From the NCBI GenBank assembly GCA_013398275.1, contig VZSE01014389.1, positions 2,467,960 through 2,531,959 on the forward strand: 64,000 bases of DNA, read 5' to 3'. Each line of letters begins with the position of its first letter. The stretch's first letter is position 1. This DNA is from Promerops cafer (taxonomy: Eukaryota > Chordata > Aves > Passeriformes > Nectariniidae). The translations under genes were made by a program, and so were the position numbers. A model generated the notes under the pieces. It was not told the DNA's origin. It did no database searches and saw nothing but the letters and a program-made list of their open reading frames with translations. Below, piece by piece: positions 1 through 14,700 of this stretch.

Positions 1-3000
1 CTGATGTTCACTCTTGAAGATAATGTTATAAAGGACATTATTTTCAGCAGCTACTAAAAAAAGTTTTGGGAGGTATGGAAAAAAACCTACTTTGACTCCG
101 TTTTCAATAGCAGAGGATAGAGAACACAAAGGCAGGAGATATGAACAAGAGAGGCCCGAGCTCTTAAACTCATCAAGGCAGAGGCTTATGCTTGGATTTG
201 GAGAACTAGATGAACAGTACTCCATAAGCGTGAGCAGGAATAAAAGTCATCAGATCAGTGAGAGGATTTTTACACAAAGCAAACAGATCATTTGTTGCAG
301 AGGAAAAAATGTTTCAGTGGTTTAGACCAGTTACCTATTCTGTCCCTAGCAGCAGCTGCAATGGGAAAGGGGTTTTAGAGCAGGCATGTGAACAGAATTT
401 CTGCAATTTTAGAACTTCCCAACTTGCTGTGTCAGGAACAGTTTCTTTATCCATTTTACACCCATGACCTACAAGTTTTGAATCCACTGTAGTTTTCACA
501 TCACAAGATTTGGTGAATAGCAAGTCCACTCTGTCAAGTTGTGATGTTTCCAAGTTGTATCTGGCACTTCCAAGGACAGAAACAGGTAGACCTGGTTTGG
601 ATTATTCTTCCACTCAATGTACTACTTAGCTTTAGTGCAGAACAATATATATCTGATATCTTTCGCTCACTTGGTATTGCGGAGCTCCTCCCCAGCATCA
701 CCACAGAATCTGAGCACTCAAAGAAACCAAAAAACAAAAAGACCTCCATCAACAAACTCCCCCTACCTCCTTGCAAAAAGAAAAAAAAAAAAGACACAGC
801 TCAACACCACCAATTTCATTAGGGATTTAATATGAAACAATAAGCAAGTTTCTGAATGCTACAAAGCATAGAAGGTTCACCATCACACAGGAGGGTCAGT
901 CTCATACTCAAATTAACTCAACAATCACTGTATGGAAAACTGACAAGTACAGCACTTCAGAGTGGAAGGACTCTTTATATCAAAACACTAGAGACCTGTA
1001 TTTACATCAAACTGTAAATAACCACGAGTGTCAGCAGGACAATCCCACCCACAGGAAAAGCAGATGTGATACACTGATGGATCAGCAAAGTATATACCTT
1101 GGAAATATTCAATTTCAACTGTAATAAACCCAATATATGTATACGGGGCATTTATGATGAAGACAGAAAAAGTTTTAATCCCACTTTGGAATTTCTTCCT
1201 TTGATCTATGCTGGAAACCAAAAATAACCAATCTTAAGAAAACCCCCAAAACAACAAAACTTCATGGAAGAAAGAAAACTCACTTCATGCAATAAACTAA
1301 ATCTCCCTTTTTTTCCCCTCATTCTTTTAAACCATAGAGATTGATGCTGCCATTGGAGTGAAGACAGCTTTGCCTGATTGAATTTAAAAATGATATTAGC
1401 ATTGTAGATGATTAGGAATATGAATGATACTTAAAATGTGTAATAAAATATAACCTCGCAGAGAGTTAGAATAGCTGGTGTTTGCAAGGAGCTAGGCATA
1501 GGCATGCTCTATATACAGCACTACCAGCACACATGTATGATACCTGTTACTAATATCAGTAACTGACATCTATTCTTTCTGGGGAAAAAAATTCAAGAAA
1601 AATACCACCTGTCTGCACAAGAAATTATATTTTTTACTGAAAAGAAAACAGGAGATCAGCACAGGAATATTGTGGTTTATTTCCAGATCTTCAGCTGATC
1701 TAATGAGCACGTTCAGGTGATTTAATTTGCTACTATCCATAAGTTTAATCACCTGTAAAATGGTACTTATTTCCATTGTAAAACACTTGAAATGTACTGA
1801 TGAAGATCTCTACATAATCAAGTACTTTTATTTTTTAGTTCACTAAGTAGGCATCTAGGTCAAGAGATTACAGAATGTAAGATTTAGGGAACAAAAAGAA
1901 TTATCACATGCAATATTAAAAAGTATTCCCACAGCCTTGAGAGTATCACTGCTGAGATAATACAGAGGAAAAAAACCAAAACCCTACTAAAATAATTGTT
2001 CCCCATTAGTAAGAAAAGCATTTTGATGGAAAGTGATTAATTTATTCCAAAAATCATCTATAGCTTTCTTAAAAAAAAAAAAAAACAAATCTCTCATACT
2101 TCAGTTTAAGTACATATTAATTTAGTTTTGTACATATTCTTCTTCTACAGAAATACAACTGCACTGGCTAGAAAACAAAAAAAACGTATTAACTATGAAC
2201 AGGCCCTTTCTCAGCTCCTATTAAAATCAAATTGCTGGAATACTAAACACTAACATGAAACAATTGACACTGAGAGACAATGTTACTTAAAACAACAAAC
2301 AAAAGCCAACAGCAGCGCAGAGGAAAGTAGTCTGTAATTATGATTTGCAGAACTACTGTGTTCTTATCTTTGGGGTGATATTACCAATCCTTTGCTTCAT
2401 ATAAATATTTAAAAAAGCATTTTTGTCAATTGTACTATTTTGTTTATGCTCAGGTTACTCTATCACTGAAAATAATTTATATAACACTCCAAAGTTTACA
2501 TTTCCTTTGTCATTGAGAGTTGACAGGAACTGGGAGGCTGCCAGCCAGCTCATCCAGCTGTCACTTCTACTCCTTCCTACCTAAAAGGGGAAAACAGGAA
2601 AATTCTTGTCTTGCTCCAGCAAGATACTCCAGACAAAATAAAAAAAATATGTCACTTGGTGCAATGGCAGCACCAGAAGACTAATTGCAGACTATATCCC
2701 CATAAGCCATCAGGCTTCATACATTTGCAATCTGCCAAAAAGATTTCCCCCAACAAGACTACAAGGCTGCTGAACCAAGGATGGGAGTGGCTAAAACAAA
2801 GGTCCCTGTTTCCCTTTTTCAGCAGAGCTTTGAATACAGGCCATCAAACTGGAAAACCCAGTTCAGCTCTACCTTTCACATATTTTTCTGTTTCATACCA
2901 TCGTGCCCACTCAGATGGCAAGTCCAAGAGCTCCTCAACACAGCAGCACAAGATAACCTGGCATAAAGATAATTCTCACTAACAAATATCACAACACTCA

Positions 3001-3742
3001 GTACCAAACTAATACTGTCAGTATTTATCCTGACACCTCAGGCCATAGATTCTGTAGGCTAAGTGGGAGCCTGGGTGATACAGAGATATTAAATAATAAA
3101 TTCAGATGATCTTCATTAGCTTACAGATCAGTTCTTTACTAGTAGTCTCCCAAATCACTCACTGTTGGCTGAACTTGGTATATCTAAATTATAAAGGATA
3201 TTATAACTACCTAATATTTACCACAATAAAACATTTGCCTACGATACATTGACTAATCCTGGAATTTGGGGATTTTTTTTTTATTTGGTTGGGTTTTTTT
3301 AAATGACACTTGACTCCTTGCATTGATCACATAGTTTAAGGTCAGAATATCATGCATTCCCCCGCACAATTCTTTCATGAACAGCTTGGTCGACTTTAAC
3401 CTCCAATTGCTCCTTCTACCATCCCCCAAAATTTCCTATCCTTTGAGATCCACTGCTTCTAGTTGGAAAACCAACACATGATGTACAGAATAGTTTTGTG
3501 CAGATTATAGCATAAATTCTGTGCAGTGATTAACTCTGTGAAGTCCTGGAACTGAAGTAGTGTAAAGCTGATTAAAAACACATAAACCCACATTACAGAA
3601 GCAAATACATATGAAGCATCCCCTTCAATTGCAGCTCTCTATCTATTTTCCTGACTCCAGCTCTAGGACTTCAACCACTGTCCATCAATTGTTTAAAGAT
3701 GGAACACTTCAGCATCTTTTAACTTAAAGGTAAATGACAATT

Positions 3743-3773
3743 AAAAAAAAAAAAACAACAAAAAAACCCCCCC
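3743..3773. repeat. A-rich to C-rich low-complexity tract
   Basis: Thirteen A are followed by CAACA, an A run and about eight C with one T. It resembles the A/C-rich low-complexity tracts at 45100 and 63904. No transposon body was recognised beside it. Confidence 0.7.
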
Positions 3774-6700
3774 TCAAACATGTCCCCTTCAGTTAACCTT
3801 CCTAGTATCAATTTTTAACACTCATGAAAGAATTTGCACTTTCACTTACATGGCAATGAGGAGTTCAACCAAGTCTGTTATTGTAAAGCTTTTTTGGTGT
3901 TTTTAGTTTAGAATTAAACTGCATCTATTTATCCCTGTTACAGCCCTTCTCCCATCTGTGACAGATCATATTTCTTGAATTCATCATCAGAAGATGACTT
4001 GTTTCATATGTTACCCCTTAACACTGCTGTTCATGCATTCTAATCACTGATATTTTACCTCTAGGAAAGGAATCCTTGGATTTCAAGAAGCAGAGGGAGA
4101 CTAATGACAGAGCCCTCAGCAGGACTCCAGCTCCTCAACACCAATCAGGGATTACATTTCCTGCCTTCCACTGCAGCAGGAAAGCACCAGCTGAGCAGTT
4201 CAGAGGAGATCTAAGTAGTTCAGACAAAAACCCTCAGAGCCAATCACAACTGCCTACTGGACACAGCGGTCGCAGAGAACTGGATTAGTATGCAAAGCAG
4301 GAGGAAGATGCAAGTTATTTATTAACTCAGTCATCTAGGTGCCTTAATAAACTACTAGAGAAGAGGCAAAAGAGACAGAAAATGACAAAAATGATGTTAA
4401 GAAAATATCTCCCTCTTCTACAACAACAACTGATTTGATAAACACAGTTATTCCAATATCAGGGCTATTAGACAATTGATGCAACTCCTCTGCTGTCTTA
4501 TCTCCCCACAGATTTCTTTGAAGGCCAAAGGGACCCAGGATATAGCTCCCCTCCCAAACACACCAACCTACACAGAAAGGGCAAGGGCTGGAAACATGAG
4601 GGCCTGAGACCCACAGCCAAACAGCCTCCTGAAGAAAAAAAGGTTGTCATCTTGTCTGGACAAAGGGAAATCTTGAGAGAAGCACCATTCCTAGGCTGGG
4701 CTGCAATCCTTCCTAGCATGACAACAACAAGAAGCACCTGCAATGAAGTATCAAAACTGGTATTATGAAATAGGAGATTCTCATTCCTGAAGTGATCAAG
4801 ATAAGCAAGAGCAACATGTAGAGATTTTCGGCACATCACATACAGGAGACTGATGGTACAAAAAAAAGCAGTTAGCACTATAACCTGCAATGCTGCTATA
4901 ACTACAGTATGTGATCTCAACATTTCAGTTCCAACGCAGCAGTCAAGGTCTGCTCTGAGTCGTAAGAATGCAACAAGAACAGTTCTACGCAAACTTTGTG
5001 CGATGCACTGTGCACGCTGCTGCAGTAGAGTCCTAGTTTTGAGTGCATGAAGGAAGAAAGACAATGAGGAAAAAAGTTGCTGTTATACACCACAGAATAA
5101 AAAACGCTCTGGAAGCAACCAATTGCAACAAATCCTGATCATAAGGGGGTTACGTTTTCAGCAGAGGGACAACCCCACACGAATAGGCTGTCAGCAGACA
5201 GACAACCTGTCATGCAATGCCAAGACCCAAGTTTATTTTGGAATACTGATATGCAAACCTTAAAGGTATAAACAAACCTAGAAAATGTAGATGGGCTTTA
5301 GAAGATCCCAGTTATCTAAAGCAAGTCACTTTCTTATCCAACAGCATTTAGCTACTATTCAAACATTCAACAACAAATATCAGTTTATATGACCGGCCAC
5401 TGCTTTATTTATTTCCCATAATATGAAACCAACTTTCCCAAAAAAACCACCATACTCACACACACAAGGTTTTGTACTTGGGCATAGGATGGTTATACTA
5501 ACCTATACTTTCATCACAGCCTTCTATGTTGTTTTTACTCTGCTACATTTCCTTCCTAGTTTCCAAAAGACAAAGAATAAACTTGTAATGACTCCCCTGT
5601 GTGGCCTCCACCCCATCATATCCCTTACTTCCACCTCCCACATTCCTTATCTTGCAAGTCTTACATCAAAACTTACTTTTTTTTCCCCCAATGCCAAACT
5701 ATCACTTCAATTTTCCAAAAACAAAAAAGATCATTTCCCTAGGGGGTAAAGGCAAAAGAAGCCCTAAACAGAATACAATTTTATTTAAACAAGTCTGTAC
5801 TTCAAATTAAAGTATTCTATTCTAGATTGACCATTTAAACTCTTGTTTAAAAACTATGTCTGCTGCTGTTTTTTGTGAAAAACCAAAACAAAAAAAAAAA
5901 TCAAATATCACATACTTAATAAAAATACTGCTTCCCTAAAATATTGTCATAAAAAAATGGAACCAGCGTTACTATCCAAGTAAGTATAACAGCTGGTTTT
6001 AAAATTCGGAAAGGGAAGCCAGAGGATTCTGAAGTTCTGGGATTATAGTCAGAAGCAAAAAACCCTGCAAAAAGAACAGAAGATGCAAACTCAAAAGCTA
6101 TTTACCTATCAGTGACAATTAGCAAAACAAATACAATGAAGCCACTCACAGCAATATGCATTTGCCACAACAACAAACCCTAAAACATCTTCTCTAGTCC
6201 TTGAAAGGCAGAGTATCCTGTTTGTACCACTCTCCTCATTTATACTTGGAACAAGAGAATAAAAAAAGTTCTGGCCTGCCTTTTCCTCAGTTAATGTATT
6301 GCTTCTATTCACACTCATGAGATGTCCTTGGCAACTAATGATTTACCTCACCTGTTCCAGACACAAGCTGATTATAATAAATTATTCTGGCTTTCAACAC
6401 CACTTCTCCATCCATATGGCCCCTACTATACACTCATCATTTATCTACAGTGTTTTCTGAAACAAGTGGTGCTGGTGAAGGAAATGCTCACACTGTAAAA
6501 CAATATTCCCATTTATTTAAAATGGGCACAATTTAGATTGAATACATTCAGTACCAAAGCTTAGCTTAGTCCTAGGACTGATCAGTCACAACTGTCTGGA
6601 TCCAACTGAGCCCTTAAATGTGTACCTTTTACAATTACATTTAGGCCAATCACTGAAATAAGGTGTCTGCTACATGCTGCTTCACAGACAAGTGATAGCA

Positions 6701-8289
6701 CTACTGCTGTAGGAACCAATACACAAGGCATTAATAAAACAGACAATTACTATGATCTCAATCAAACTTGGAATTATGTAAGTCCATGCCAGCTGCTGTC
6801 ATTTCTTGTGTTCTCTTTACTGCTCAATTTCCCTAATTTAATAATATTTTAGAACTTGTAAGTAATCAAAAGCATAAAACCATGCCTTATCTCCCTTTCA
6901 CATCTTCACCATATAAGCCTCAATATTTTGGTTGCTGGTGTAGGGCATTGCACACCGTGGCACTGCACACTGCGAAAAATACAGTAATAGCTCAAAAATG
7001 CAAACAGATCATTCCAATGTATCAAGAGGAAAACCAGTAAGGAAAAAATGGTAGAGCTATCCTCTCTCTCTCATCCCATCATTACAAAAAATTAATATAA
7101 AAGTCTATTACAAAAGTAATTCTAGGGCAAAGAAATGAAAATTATGATTCAATAAGAAACAGAAGAAGGTATAGCTGTGATGCAGTTCTGTTATTATATC
7201 CAAAATAATTATCCCAAAAGCAAATAATGAAGTGGCTCAGTTTTCCATAAGTCTCTTTTGTGACACAATGATTTACCACACATCATGCCTTAAAATTCAC
7301 AATGTCTACAACATAAATATACATTTGTTTTACTCAATATTGTTCATCTGCTGCTACTGTTTTAGTATGAAAAAAAAACACAAAACAAAACATACCAAAA
7401 TCAAATCTGCACTGACTCCATTAAAGTTCTGTGACATTGGAGGCAAATCCTGCCCCTCAAATTTTCTGAGCAGTCAAGCAAAAATCCCAACCCTGTACAC
7501 TGTTGCCATACAGGCACACAGAACACATCTACATCCCTACTGAACAATGTGACCTAGAAGAAAGCACCAGTCCCTTGAACAGCCTGAGAAGATCAGCACA
7601 CACCTCCACGTGGTGACAGCAGCACACTGTCTACCTGGATTGCCCAAGGAGGCGCTGTGAAAGGGCCTGGAAGCCCGGGACAGCCTCAGGCTGCAGGTGC
7701 CAGCACTCCAACAGTGCAGGTGTGCTGCTCTCAGACACAGAGAGAAGATGCTGCTCTACCATCAGCCAACTGACGCTGCCCAGACAACCGAAACAGTGAT
7801 GCACACTGCAGCTTTCACTGCTGGTGATCTTCAGTGTCCTGAGCGCCATTTGCAGGCACCAAAAAGTTTCCCATGTAACCAATTCCTAGATGGAATTGAT
7901 AATGTAAAAAGAAGATAGAAGTGGCTGGACCTTTTGTCGATAAATTGCATTAAACAATCCCAACAAGTTACACTCCTATCTCATATGCAGTCACTGCAAC
8001 ACAGCTCAAACTCATGTTTTGTATATGCCATAAGGAAAACTTCATATAAATTACATTTAAGTATTCATACAAGACAACTCTACACCCTAGGAGACTCAAA
8101 GATCTTGTTGATACATACAGACTAAACCCACCTGTACCTTCAGTAATTTCCATATCATCTTTTACTACTTCCAAGATTAATCTTAGAAGCAGTCAGTTCA
8201 TCCCTGCCTACCCTAGTTTAGTCCGGGTACTTCAAATACTGGTTTTGAGCCCAAAGGCTTACCCAGCAGTCTAACTCTACAGAACAATG

Positions 8290-8420
8290 AAGACTTAGCT
8301 AATTGTGCTAATTTATTAAGCTAATTAGGCAGCTTCAGCTAATGTATGTAAATGCAGCTGGTTTCAGAATATTTCATTTTAAAAGGCTAACATAATTCAG
8401 CATGACTTAAGGCAAACAGA
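8290..8420. promoter_or_regulatory. Candidate homeodomain-motif cluster (possible enhancer)
   Basis: GCTAAT occurs four times within 46 bases, at 8298, 8307, 8320 and 8338. One copy forms the palindrome CTAATTAG at 8321-8328, and an octamer-like ATGTAAAT follows near 8346. TAAT cores of this kind bind homeodomain proteins. AT-rich DNA produces such motifs by chance, and sequence conservation cannot be judged here, so this is a weak call. Confidence 0.25.
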
Positions 8421-11400
8421 CTTTTATAGTAAGTGTTAGAAAACAGCTGTAGCGGGTTGTTTTGCACAGGAAACTACTGCTGTCATACTCCCACAGAGAG
8501 AAATGCTCAGGGGACTCAACATTACTTAACAAATCGAAAAGACTAAGCTCAGCTCCAGGACAGTGAAAGTGTAACTTGTACATCTACCTAACACATGTGC
8601 CTTGCTGTCCAGAAAATTCCCAGCAGAATTTCACAGTCAACACTGAAGTCTGAACTGTGCTAATGCTGCTATCACCTAGTTAGCTTTAACCTGAAGCAAT
8701 CTCACTTTGCCTTTGTGCAGGCAGAGGTCATGATAGTAAAAAAAGTCATGGGTCTGTTTTGCCTTTTTAGACCACAGATACCTTACTGAAGATTCACAAG
8801 CTAAGCTATCAAAATAGAATTAGCAGGACATAATACACTTTCTACATGATATTCTACTCCAAAAGGGATTGAATATGTAAAACTACTTCAGGGTTAAATA
8901 TGTATTAACATGTCTTTGATTTTGCTAACACAAAGATTAGGCACAGATTACTACTGCCCCAAGAAGGTCCAAAAGCCTCAAATGTATTTCTATTGCTAGG
9001 CTGAGCTTCAAGTGATAGATTCATCTGAAATCTGGCTTATCAAAATGTAAAATGGGCACTCGCATTTGCAAAGTATATCTCCTTCTCACCTTGATGCATA
9101 AAAACATTAAGACCCTATTAAAAAAAAAGTCAATATTTGGTGGATAAGCATAAGGCTAGAGAAAATAAGCATCAGAAGAAACAACCAAATTGAAACTCTG
9201 ACCTACATTCACTTTGGGTAACTAGCAGGGTAAAAGGCCAACAGTCTGTAAAACTAGAACTCGAAACCCTATATTTTGGTAGAAAAAAGGTACTGAGATC
9301 TTTGCAAGAAAGAATTTAACTTGACAATTATGATTAAATAAAACTAAAAGCTGCAGTGTACATACTAGCAGTCTATCCCATTTTTGCTTGCTGTTTATCT
9401 TACTTCCTCTTCATTAAGGAAATGCCTCTTTTCCCTACATGGAACTGTAGTGACATTTGACAAAGTAATTAAGAGAAGGATGATCATGATCAGCTGCCTT
9501 TGCCCTGTTACCAAACACAGTCAATACACAGTTCATGACTCCTGCAGATGTTCATGCTTTACAGACTTATTGGAAACTTAAGGTCTTAGTTTTTCTGTCC
9601 TTCCTGTATTACATGGAAAAGAGAATATAAACAGAGAAACCACTGAATTACTAGCAGCAAGTATTAACCCATCCAACACAATCTACTGTACAAATCAACA
9701 AAAAATAAACTGCCCAACAGTTTTATTTCCACAAATACACAGCTATTATGAAACAGGCAAGCTTGAACTCTCTTGACAAATGGCAGAAAAGATTATTTGA
9801 GCGAAGGACTCTGACAGAGTCCTTGGCTACTCATCCATCACTCACTACCCCTCCCAGTTAATACTTGGCTAAAATAATCCTGCTCACAAAACACGAATCT
9901 ACAGTGCAGAGGACAGAGGGTCACATAGTATAATGAGGCAGTCAAACTCTGACTGTAAGGAGGCATTTGTGAATTCCCCCATCACTTATGTCCTCCCTTC
10001 TGCCTCCACACCATCTCCATATACCACCCATCTTCACATGACCATGAACTTGCTCACGTCACAGGATTTATCCAAATCAAAGCTAACCCTTCTCAAAGGG
10101 TACAAAGAGGAGTTTTGTGTGTGTGTGTCTGTGCTCAGACAAGATGAAGGTAACAGGTTTAGGTTTAAAGGTCTAGAATTAACTGCTTAATAAAAAGATT
10201 GGGTTTGGGGTTTTGTTTGTTTAATTGCTTATAAAATGAGGGTCTTATTCTAATACAGACTACTTCAGCAAATGCAGTGAAAGTACAGTAGTTAAAATCT
10301 AATTTGGCAAAAGGTATCTCTAGTCATGCAAGAATGCAATCTCACTGAGAAGCTATGAGTATGAGGTTACAGGATAAATGGCTCCTAGGCAAACTCCTCC
10401 ATATCCTGACAATTTCTGGGCTTCAAACACTGGAGTTTTGGCTACACCCTAGACACCCATCTGGGCTTCACAAATATATCAGAGATCAGCTGCAGAAACT
10501 GGGGACAGATACCAGCTAGGGATTCTCAGATCCTCCAGTGAAGAGCTGAGGAGGAGAAATGAACAGATGAGGCTTTACAGATCAGAGAGATTCGGCAGGG
10601 AGCCTGGGCCAAGTCTCATTAGAAATCAAAAGTTCATTTAAAATGGCAGAAAAAAAATGGAACACTTCAGATGCTCGATTTTAACCAAAAAATATCCAAC
10701 AATCTCTAGACACAAATAGACTATGGTGAAAAAAATTTTCTCAGGTTCAATTTTGGTTGGCATCTCTCCTGCTTGATTTTACAAGTACTTAAGTCCTTAA
10801 GAAAAGAATAAAATCTTGCTATTTTCAATTTCCAATACACCCTGTCTCACACTATCATAACCACTAAACAAGGCGCCAGGCTGGGGAGAATCCGCCAGAG
10901 TGTGCAAACCCCAAAGCAACCAGTATTGAGCTGTTGCATTTCAAAGCCCATATTCTGATGAAGAATCTTAATACAGAAAATTTCTGAAGACCGTTCTTAA
11001 GAACATTTTACATCAGTGGTATGAATACAACTGTTAATGCAACACAGTGGCTGAAACCTTAAGTAGAATTTCACATAAAACACAAGCTAAAATGAAATAA
11101 TACATTTATTCTGGTAATACTATTGGTCAAAAAATAAAGGCCATGCATGAGAGCATGCAGAAACAAACCACTGCCATTCAAATGTTCAGAAACCCCTCTA
11201 GTTTTGAGTTTTTCATTCAGTATTCCTAACTAACAGGTATATAATCAGTAACTCTAGCAATACATTTTACATCGTGACTTGACTGCTAATGTACCTGATC
11301 ACTATCTTATCTTAGTTAAAATCCAAGTTTAATAGGAATGGAAAAGTGCTCTCTATGCTAATGCTCAAGAATGTTCTCAAGAAACATATTATTAAAACAG

Positions 11401-11430
11401 CTTCAACTCAAAGTTCCCAAAGCCCCACTC

Positions 11431-11757
11431 AGAATCATAGAATCATTGAATGGTTTAGGTTGGAAAGGATCTTAAAGACCATCCCCTTCCAACCCCATGG
11501 ACATGGACACCTTTCTAAACCAGCTTTCTCCTAAACCAGGTTGCTCAGAGATCCCCATCTAACCTGCCTGGAACACTTCCTGGGATTTGTGATCCACCTC
11601 TCTGGGCAATGTGCTGCAGTGCCTCACCACCCTCACAGTAAAGAATTTATTCCTAATAGCTCATCTTAACCTACCCCCTTTCAGTTAGAAGCCATTCCCC
11701 CTCATCCTGTCACTACATGCTCTTGTAAATAGTCTCTCTCCATTTTTCTTGTAGGGT
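11431..11757 (-). mobile_element. CR1 LINE, 3' fragment
   Basis: The plus strand opens with AGAATCATAGAATCATTGAA, the reverse complement of the CR1 3' terminal octamer repeat. It continues with recognisable CR1 blocks: GGTTGGAAAGGATCTTAAAG, TCCAACCCC, GGTTGCTCAGAG, GGGCAATGTGCTGCAGTGCC, TCACCACCCTCACAGTAAAG and CATCCTGTCACTACATGC. The element therefore lies on the minus strand. About 325 bases of the 3' end survive, the usual 5'-truncated form. No reverse transcriptase coding remains. Confidence 0.95.
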
Positions 11758-14700
11758 TTGTTCAAATAATACTACTTAAGGGTAATTGTCTGTTCTCCTT
11801 GAGTTCTGATGCATGAAGGTACAAAAAAAAAATACACAGAAAAGTGAGAAAATGTACAGAAAAAAGAAACGTGAGCAAAATTCCTCTATGTACTTAGTCT
11901 ATTCAAAAGGCATTCTAAAATAATTCACAAGTAAAACAGATCTTCCTTCTTTCTGTATGACTTTAAGTGCCCAGAACTTCAGTATAGTATCTCCCTTTCC
12001 AGTAACTCATAGATATGCATTTGGGGTATGACGGGAAGGGGTGAAGAAAAGGACTTACATTACATGCCAAACAGAAAGGAGGCTAGCAGCTAACCTCAAA
12101 TTCTTAGACCATAATAGAAACAAAGAGGGAAAATCCCATACGTATATGTATGTGACTCTGGCTGTTGCAGTCCATCTAAGTCATTTTAGCTGTAGTTAAT
12201 TTCCAGCAACAAAATGAGATACAAAGGGCTACATGTGTATTCTTTAATATACAAGATTATAACTAATATAAAGTCTTTTTTAAATTTACTGTTATCATTT
12301 ATTAAAGAATAACTAATTTTACAGCTTTCTAATGTGTAGCTCTTAAGCTCTAAATCACTGACCATAACTAATAAGCAGTGCAATAGTGTGAGTATCTGAA
12401 GTAAAACCACAGACTGCAATTTTGTTGATTGTAAATCATCATCATTTTAATGCAAAAGCAACAGCAAATCTCTGTAATTACTGGGTGCATTCTGAATTAC
12501 TTTTATGATTACTGCTCTATACCCATTAAAAATCCAAAACACTGAACTGCACAGGGTATAAAACTAGAATTATGATATACTACAAACTGTAATTGAAATC
12601 CATAAATTTCCTTACCAGTGCTCAAAATAATTTTGTTGCCAAGAATTGCAGCCCTGCAAAATTGACTTTACAAACATTTACTTTATCTAAGAAAGCAGTA
12701 GGGGCAGGGATAGTAGTAGTTGCTTTGAGATATGTAAATAAAAAATCTAAAATGTCAAGGATCAGATTTGGTACGCCTGCTTGTTAATACACGTGGCTAC
12801 CAAACTCCCCTATTAAAAAAAAAAAAAAAATCTGTTGTAAGTGCCATAAGCAAAAACTGAAAAGGTCAGCAGTGGTATACACGCAGTTTCGACCTGTAAT
12901 TAAAAACTTCAAGACAGAACTTGTAACACCTGGGATACCTTACCACCTACAGCACTGTCCAAAAATATTCCACAAAGTAGTAAAGCACTGTACGTCATTT
13001 TAAAAAGAGAACACAAAACAAAACCAAACCCAAGAAACAAAAAAGAAAAGGCCTACACATTACTTTAGCAATCTACTGCATTTCCTCGGTAATAAAAAGA
13101 AAATTGGCTTCTAGAAATGTATGCTTTATTTGGGAGAGGTGGAAAGGAAATCAGGAAAATTAAATACCTCGTAACAGGAAAAGACTTTAATGCTTTTAGA
13201 GATATGAAAGTGTATGCTAGCTAGACATTTCATAAAACACCAGACTGAAAATTCTGAAACAAACCCACATTCAAACTTAGATGGGTTTAGCAGGAAAGGG
13301 ATATCAGAATATTTGCGGGTATGGGCTGTTTGAACAAGGAGAGACCAGAAGAGCTTTCCTTGTTTCAGCTCTCAGAACAAAGGCATTGAAGAGATACACC
13401 TGCTCTTACTGTGCTGTGAGTCTGGGCTATCTCTCAAATGGGGATTGTTGTTGCAGTTAATCTCTTCACACAAGGAGATAACACCCATGTTGGAGACCAC
13501 GCACAGGGTGCTGTGTCGGGGTTGTTCTTTTTACACAATAACCTGCTTAAACTTAAAAAGGTCATCATTATTTGTATTTTTTAAAATATGAAAACCAAAT
13601 CCACAATAAATGTAGGCTGAAAATTAGAAGAGAGCTTCTATTTAAAAAGCTGAAAAACACTTTTGAGGATCTTGCAGTGTTTCTCTTAGGATGACTCATA
13701 GGAATAAACCAGTTGCTAAGTCAGAAAGATTCCTCCACACCTACATACTGATGTCATTGTCTGCTTCAACTGGTCACTGAAGTGTATTTAGTGTGCAATA
13801 AAAATTGCTTTTTATTCTGGTGAGGGTTTTCCTAAATTATTGACACTGCAAAAAAATCAGTAAGAGACAATTTGCAGATCCTTCCTGCAGAACCTTCAGG
13901 GACAGAATTTGAAGAGAACAAGGTAAACACTACACTTTGCCCTTTCTTTTCCTTTCCTCTCCTCACCCTTTCTTTCCCTGCCCACCCCACCCCTACATCC
14001 CCCAGCTTCAACACAGTAATTTCTACACAATCAGATTATACATTGTATTCTATAACATTCTATTATGAGCCACAGTCATGGTTGAAAAAGTATTCTTTAA
14101 TCTAAAAGCCCCTGCACACCGATTTATAACTTCCTCTAAGTGATTTCCCAATTTCCCCAAAGCTCCAGGCTAGGAGCAACTGCAAAATGTTTCCCCTAAA
14201 AGCAATATATTGAACTGTTTGTTTTCAGGAATTGTGTGGTGAAAGTGGGTAACATCAGTATTATTTAAGAATGTTTTTTGCTATATAAAAATAAACCGTT
14301 GAGAACACCAAACTTCATATAAGTAGATGAATGTGTGGTTCAGCAATTAAGCATAAAAAAAAATCTCCACTACGCTGCAGCTTGCCCCCTTCTCATTAAG
14401 ACCAGCATTTGTGCATCAAAACATATTCAGTCCATTAGGATGATAATGCAGACACATTCAAAGACACTGCATGGGCTCCCACTGCATTAACCAGAAGATC
14501 TGCTGATTATACAAGTAGAGAGTAAGATATACAGCACTACAGAGATGCAGACATGGGGCTTTTTCTCATTTATCCCTTCCATTGCTAAGGCTTGAGGAAA
14601 CACAAGAGTGACATTTTTGGCTTTCTTTTCTCCTGCCTGTGCATTTGAACCATCCAGGGCTTTCCAATGAACTTGATCCCTTTCAGCAGCACATCCCTTC

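Larger units (their letters stand above)
1..11430 (-). other. SAMD5: SAMD5 intron 1 (left part); no gene recognised
   Basis: AT-rich sequence with scattered A or T runs (near 780, 2070, 3743 and 5890) and short CA or TG tracts (near 5456 and 10116). It is assigned to the intron only because it lies 3' of the SAMD5 donor on the minus strand and no terminal exon was found. The longest open frame, 188 codons at 4498-5064 on the minus strand, has no recognisable domain. A homeodomain-motif-rich patch lies at 8290-8420. Confidence 0.6.

Noticed and set aside
4498..5064. 188-codon minus-strand open frame with a hydrophobic middle segment
   Set aside because: No recognisable domain, and no splice or promoter context. 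One chance frame of this length is roughly what a window of 64 kb in six frames would give.
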